Positions 6,567-8,708 of a DNA stretch of 8,708 nt are shown here, piece after piece. Below the pieces are notes generated by a model, which worked only from the letters and a program-made list of their open reading frames with translations, had not been told where the DNA came from and made no database searches. Every line of letters starts with the position of its first letter. Within the stretch, counting starts at the first letter, position 1. The DNA is from DATCVR01 sp036566745 (GTDB taxonomy: Bacteria > Actinomycetota > Actinomycetes > Jiangellales > Jiangellaceae). The stretch covers positions 1 to 8,708 of the forward strand of contig DATCVR010000049.1 of assembly GCA_036566745.1 (NCBI GenBank), read 5' to 3'. A program made the position numbers and the translations under genes.

Positions 6567-6839
6567 ATGGCGGCGACGAAACAGTGGACGGTCGAGATCT
6601 ACATCTCCGAACACGACGACGACACGACCCGGGCGGAGGCACGCCTGCGCACCGGCTCGGACACCCAGCTGAACGCCGTCGGCACGGCGCGGCGCAACCC
6701 TCGTGACATCGGCGTGCCCGAGATCGGCGACGAGCTGGCGGCAGCGCGGGCCCTGGCCGAACTGGCCCATCGACTTCTGCACGCCGCCGCAGACGACATC
6801 GAGGGGATGACCCACGAAGACGTCCACCTCGAACACTGA
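6567..6839 (+). CDS. DUF1876 (Rv1738-like) dormancy protein
   Basis: A 90-aa soluble protein of the DUF1876 family, about the size of M. tuberculosis Rv1738 and Rv2632c. It opens with KQWTVEIYISEHDDDTTRAEARL (5-27), the typical beta-strand start, followed by GTARRNPRDIGVPEIGDELAAARAL and a long helix (about 54-75). Rv1738 belongs to the DosR regulon, and its fold has been likened to ribosome-hibernation factors, so a role in translational shutdown is possible but not shown. ATG 6567 has GAGAGGGG 6 nt upstream. The next gene starts 9 bp after the stop with its own Shine-Dalgarno overlapping the stop codon, so the two form a tight operon. Upstream lies the tandem DosR-type operator. Confidence 0.92.
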   Translation: MAATKQWTVEIYISEHDDDTTRAEARLRTGSDTQLNAVGTARRNPRDIGVPEIGDELAAARALAELAHRLLHAAADDIEGMTHEDVHLEH

Positions 6840-6848
6840 GAGGCTGCG

Positions 6849-7301
6849 ATGACCGGACCTCCGCCCTGCCGGCGGCTGCTCGCGGTGTGCGCCGATCCGG
6901 ACGATCTCGCTGACCTGAGCGCCCCGGTGAAGGAGTTCGCGGCGTCCGGCGCCGTGGTGAAGATCCTGATCCTCACCCACGGCGAGATCGGGACGTCGCC
7001 TCGGCGCAGGTTCGAGCGGGCGTCGGAACTCGCTCGTGCGGCCGCAGCCCTCGGGGCCGAGGAGGTCGATCTCCTCGACCACCCGGCCGGTCGGCTGACC
7101 ACGGTCGGCCGGACCAGACTGATCGACGACACGAGTCACGCGGCTGCCGGCTCGGACGTCATCCTGTGTGTCTCTGGCGGCCGGACGTCGACCCGGGAGC
7201 GGGCCGCCGTGCTCGCGGCCGCCCGCGAGGCCGCACGTCGGGTGGGGAGCACGGTGATTCTGGCCGATCCCCGTGACGTGGCCGCGCGGAGCGGCTCCTG
7301 A
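6849..7301 (+). CDS. Degenerate PIG-L / LmbE-like protein, probably inactive as a deacetylase
   Basis: A 150-aa protein with the start and middle of the PIG-L deacetylase fold. LLAVCADPDDLADL (10-23) stands where active members have AHPDDE. ILILTHGEIG (39-48) corresponds to the family's LT..GE.G, and ASELARAAAALGAEEVDLLDHPAGRL (58-83) closely fits its R..EL..AA..LG...V..LD.PDG.L block. The zinc-ligand His of AHPDD is Asp (D16), the final Glu is Leu (L20), and the later HPDH metal-binding motif is missing; the segment there is SGGRTSTRERAAVLAAAREA. The protein is also much shorter than typical PIG-L enzymes (over 200 aa). The frame is intact, so it is a divergent gene rather than a recent pseudogene. 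It starts 9 bp after DUF1876 with GAGAGG 5 nt before the ATG. The fold call is moderately sure; the activity is unknown. Confidence 0.7.
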   Translation: MTGPPPCRRLLAVCADPDDLADLSAPVKEFAASGAVVKILILTHGEIGTSPRRRFERASELARAAAALGAEEVDLLDHPAGRLTTVGRTRLIDDTSHAAAGSDVILCVSGGRTSTRERAAVLAAAREAARRVGSTVILADPRDVAARSGS

Positions 7302-7331
7302 CACGGCAGCGGGTCTCCGCCGGTCCGCCCA

Positions 7332-7367
7332 GGGGCGAACGTCGGCCCGAATCGGGACCTTCGACCG
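7332..7367. promoter_or_regulatory. DosR-type operator upstream of the nitroreductase
   Basis: GGGACCTTCGACCG (7354-7367) keeps a full left half of the box and a partial right half. A degenerate copy, GGGGCGAACGTCGG (7332-7345), lies 22 bp upstream, centre to centre. The main box is 65 bp before ATG 7433. A possible -10, CACAAT (7389-7394), has no convincing -35 partner. Confidence 0.5.
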
Positions 7368-7394
7368 TGTCGTGTCGAGTGCCGGGAGCACAAT

Positions 7395-7405
7395 CGTGAG
7401 TCACG
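7395..7405. promoter_or_regulatory. GTGAGTCAC palindrome, copy 2
   Basis: CGTGA-G-TCACG is a perfect odd palindrome in the nitroreductase leader, 27 bp before the start codon. It shares its nine central bases with the element at 6514-6522. Both copies sit downstream of a DosR-type box and upstream of a plus-strand gene. Confidence 0.3.
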
Positions 7406-7432
7406 AGAGGCACGGCGTAGGTGAGGTGTGCC

Positions 7433-8395
7433 ATGGGCGGCGTCGGATTCGTGCCTGAGGAACGAGAGGCGCTGATCTCCGCGGCGATCCTGGCGCCCTC
7501 GATGCACAACACCCAACCGTGGCGGTTCAGGTTCCGCGGCTCGACGGTCGAGGTGCACCGGGACCCCACCCGCGAGCTGCCGGTGGAGGATCCCGAGCGG
7601 CGGATGTCGTTGATCGGAGCGGGCGCCGCGCTGTTCAACCTCCGGGTGGCGGTCGCCCACCTCGGGTACCGCGCATCCGTCGACGTCCGTGCCGACCCGT
7701 CCAGCACGCTGGTGGCGGTGCTCCGGGCCAGTGCCCATGGCGCCGGGCGCCGCCTCGCCTACCTCCACCCCTACCTCCTCCTCCGTCACACCAACCGGGA
7801 GCCGTTCACCGAACGCCGTCTCACGTACACCACCCGCGCGATCCTCTCCACCGCGGCCGGCGCGGAAGGCGGGAACCTCACCTGGATCGACGACCCGAGC
7901 CGGCGGTGGTGGCTGCTCACGCTCGTGGCCGACGCCAATCTCGCCGACGCGACCGATCCCGCACGCCGGGCGGAACGTGCCCGGTGGGTGGGCGGGGACC
8001 GGGCCCGCGACGGCATTCCGTCCGTGTCCCTGGGCCCCCGACCGACCCATCCGTCCACACCGGTGCGCGATCTCGGAGCCCGCCGCGAGGACCGTCGCCG
8101 GCTGCGCGGGATCTTCGAGGACAATTCGGAGCTGGCGATGCTCTGGACCCGCCGCGACACGCCGAAGGACTGGGTCGCCGCGGGACAGGCTCTCGAGCAC
8201 GTGCTCCTGGCTGCGACCGTGCACGGCGTCGCGACCTCGCTGCTGACCCAGGCCGTCGAACACCGCGACCTGCGGTGGCTGCAGCGCGACCCGCTCGGGC
8301 CGTGGACGGAACCCCAGGCGCTGATCCGCTTCGGCTACGGCCCGGCCGTTCCGGCGACACCGCGCCGGGCTCCGGCCGACTTCGTGGACTCCTGA
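7433..8395 (+). CDS. Acg-type nitroreductase family protein
   Basis: A 320-aa cytoplasmic protein of the Acg branch of the nitroreductase fold, like DosR-regulon proteins Rv2032 (Acg), Rv3127 and Rv3131. The signature AILAPSMHNTQPWRFRF (18-34) matches the FMN-binding start of the family. RRMSLIGAGAALFNLRVAVAHLGY (57-79) and LLLRHTNREPFTERRL (115-130) are further family blocks, and the C-terminal half has ALEHVLLAATVHGVATSLLTQ (253-273) and LIRFGYG (297-303). Acg proteins are fused pseudo-dimers with a lid over the flavin and lack ordinary nitroreductase activity; they may store or sequester FMN. ATG 7433 is preferred because AGG at 7424-7426 lies 6 nt upstream; an in-frame GTG at 7421 would add four residues. 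The gene is monocistronic or nearly so: it has its own box upstream and another before the next gene. Confidence 0.9.
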   Translation: MGGVGFVPEEREALISAAILAPSMHNTQPWRFRFRGSTVEVHRDPTRELPVEDPERRMSLIGAGAALFNLRVAVAHLGYRASVDVRADPSSTLVAVLRASAHGAGRRLAYLHPYLLLRHTNREPFTERRLTYTTRAILSTAAGAEGGNLTWIDDPSRRWWLLTLVADANLADATDPARRAERARWVGGDRARDGIPSVSLGPRPTHPSTPVRDLGARREDRRRLRGIFEDNSELAMLWTRRDTPKDWVAAGQALEHVLLAATVHGVATSLLTQAVEHRDLRWLQRDPLGPWTEPQALIRFGYGPAVPATPRRAPADFVDS

Positions 8396-8398
8396 GGT

Positions 8399-8446
8399 GG
8401 TCCCGAGGGAGGGACCAAGGTCCTTTCGACTGACGACCTTGGCCTC
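8399..8446. promoter_or_regulatory. DosR-type operator cluster upstream of the DoxX-like gene
   Basis: GGGACCAAGGTCCT (8411-8424) is a near-perfect box. A second copy, ACGACCTTGGCCTC (8433-8446), is centred 22 bp downstream. An extra GGTCCC half-site (8399-8404) forms an inverted pair with GGGACC at 8411-8416 across 6 bp and begins 3 bp past the nitroreductase stop. The main box is 100 bp upstream of ATG 8525. The inverted pair could alternatively form a weak hairpin at the end of the nitroreductase transcript. Confidence 0.65.
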
Positions 8447-8506
8447 CGGCGCGTCGCACGCCGGTGCGATGGAGTGGTCTCGGGTACCGGACACACAGAG
8501 TCCGGT
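8446..8506 (+). repeat. Two hairpins in the leader of the DoxX-like gene
   Basis: CCGGCG (8446-8451) pairs with CGCCGG (8459-8464) across a 7-nt loop. ACCGGAC (8486-8492) pairs with GTCCGGT (8500-8506) across another 7-nt loop. Both lie between the DosR-type boxes and the Shine-Dalgarno of the DoxX-like gene. They may stabilise the mRNA or affect translation. No known riboswitch class is recognised. Confidence 0.4.
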
Positions 8507-8524
8507 CCGAGGAAGGGAAAGACG

Positions 8525-8708
8525 ATGGCCGCGTTCGAGGCACCGCACAAGGACGTCTCGGCCCATCCAGGCGCGCCCTCCGACACGACACCGGTGGCGG
8601 ATGGTCTCGACGCTCGGGCCGGGCGTTTCTCCACGACGACGGGCTACGTGCTCGGCGTCCTCCGAATCGCCATGGGGTGGTACTTCCTGTGGGCATTCAT
8701 CGACAAGA
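8525..8708 (+). CDS. DoxX/DoxD-like membrane protein (N-terminal part, cut by window edge)
   Basis: The first 61 residues of a gene leaving the right edge. After a polar, probably cytoplasmic N-terminus (1-40) comes GYVLGVLRIAMGWYFLWAFIDK (40-61), the start of a first membrane helix. The block LR.AMGW.FLW.F.DK is familiar from actinobacterial DoxX/DoxD-type proteins related to the small subunit of thiosulfate:quinone oxidoreductase. The expected product is a four-helix membrane protein in redox or sulfur metabolism, though most such proteins are untested. ATG 8525 follows a purine-rich Shine-Dalgarno (AGGAAGGGAAAG, ending 3 nt before it). Two DosR-type boxes and two hairpins precede it. The family call rests on one short block. 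Confidence 0.75.
   Translation, partial: MAAFEAPHKDVSAHPGAPSDTTPVADGLDARAGRFSTTTGYVLGVLRIAMGWYFLWAFIDK

Noticed and set aside
4679..6672. Long plus-strand frames antisense to UspA and the HAD gene
   Set aside because: No recognisable domains and no good ribosome-binding sites, while the minus strand encodes clear families over the same DNA.
7136..8566. 476-codon minus-strand frame opposite the nitroreductase
   Set aside because: Compositionally biased and without motifs; it spans the PIG-L-like end, the nitroreductase and both intergenic regions.
1..8708. CRISPR arrays, insertion sequences, tRNA or rRNA genes
   Set aside because: No regularly spaced direct repeats, no transposase motifs or terminal repeats, and no tRNA- or rRNA-like segments were seen.

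Overview
The window is very GC-rich, with densely packed genes and long antisense shadow frames, which is typical of a high-GC actinomycete (Actinomycetota). I cannot name a genus. Its gene content matches the dormancy or hypoxia (DosR/DevR) regulon of mycobacteria and relatives: an HspX-type small heat-shock protein, a DevS/DosT-type GAF histidine kinase with the haem-ligand histidine retained, a tandem universal stress protein, a DUF1876 (Rv1738-type) protein, an Acg-type nitroreductase and the start of a DoxX/DoxD-type membrane protein. Also present are a zinc alcohol dehydrogenase, a beta-phosphoglucomutase-like HAD enzyme, a DUF4389 membrane protein, a second small membrane protein and a degenerate PIG-L-like protein.

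Layout. Positions 1-270 (minus) hold the 5' part of a DUF4389 gene, divergent from a plus-strand pair, alcohol dehydrogenase (454-1524) and Hsp20 (1589-2017). Convergent to these is a two-helix membrane protein (2026-2772, minus). Upstream of it on the minus strand, in transcription order, come HAD phosphatase/mutase (6351-5560), UspA (5518-4691) and sensor kinase (4612-2924). Divergent from the HAD gene, the plus strand carries DUF1876 (6567-6839), the PIG-L-like gene (6849-7301), the nitroreductase (7433-8395) and the DoxX-like gene (8525 to the window end).

Regulation. Five intergenic regions each carry a copy or near copy of a palindrome built on GGGACC-WW-GGTCCC (near 363, 2855, 6439, 7354 and 8411). 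It closely resembles the known DosR/DevR box. The boxes sit about 65-115 bp upstream of start codons. Each is accompanied, at a centre-to-centre distance of 22 bp, by a weaker or half-site copy. One regulator could therefore plausibly drive the whole island from two divergent and three single promoters. The haem-type kinase would be the sensor, but its response regulator is not in the window. In mycobacteria devR lies between the UspA gene and devS; here that place holds only a 78-bp spacer with an AT-rich palindrome.

How the genes may work together (inference): oxygen or redox loss sensed by the kinase would activate a DosR-like regulator. That would induce protein protection (Hsp20), ribosome or translation hibernation (DUF1876), redox disposal (alcohol dehydrogenase, nitroreductase, DoxX), sugar-phosphate handling (HAD) and envelope proteins of unknown role (DUF4389 and the 248-aa protein). 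No mobile element, CRISPR array, tRNA or rRNA was seen, and no stretch over 300 bp lacks a gene.
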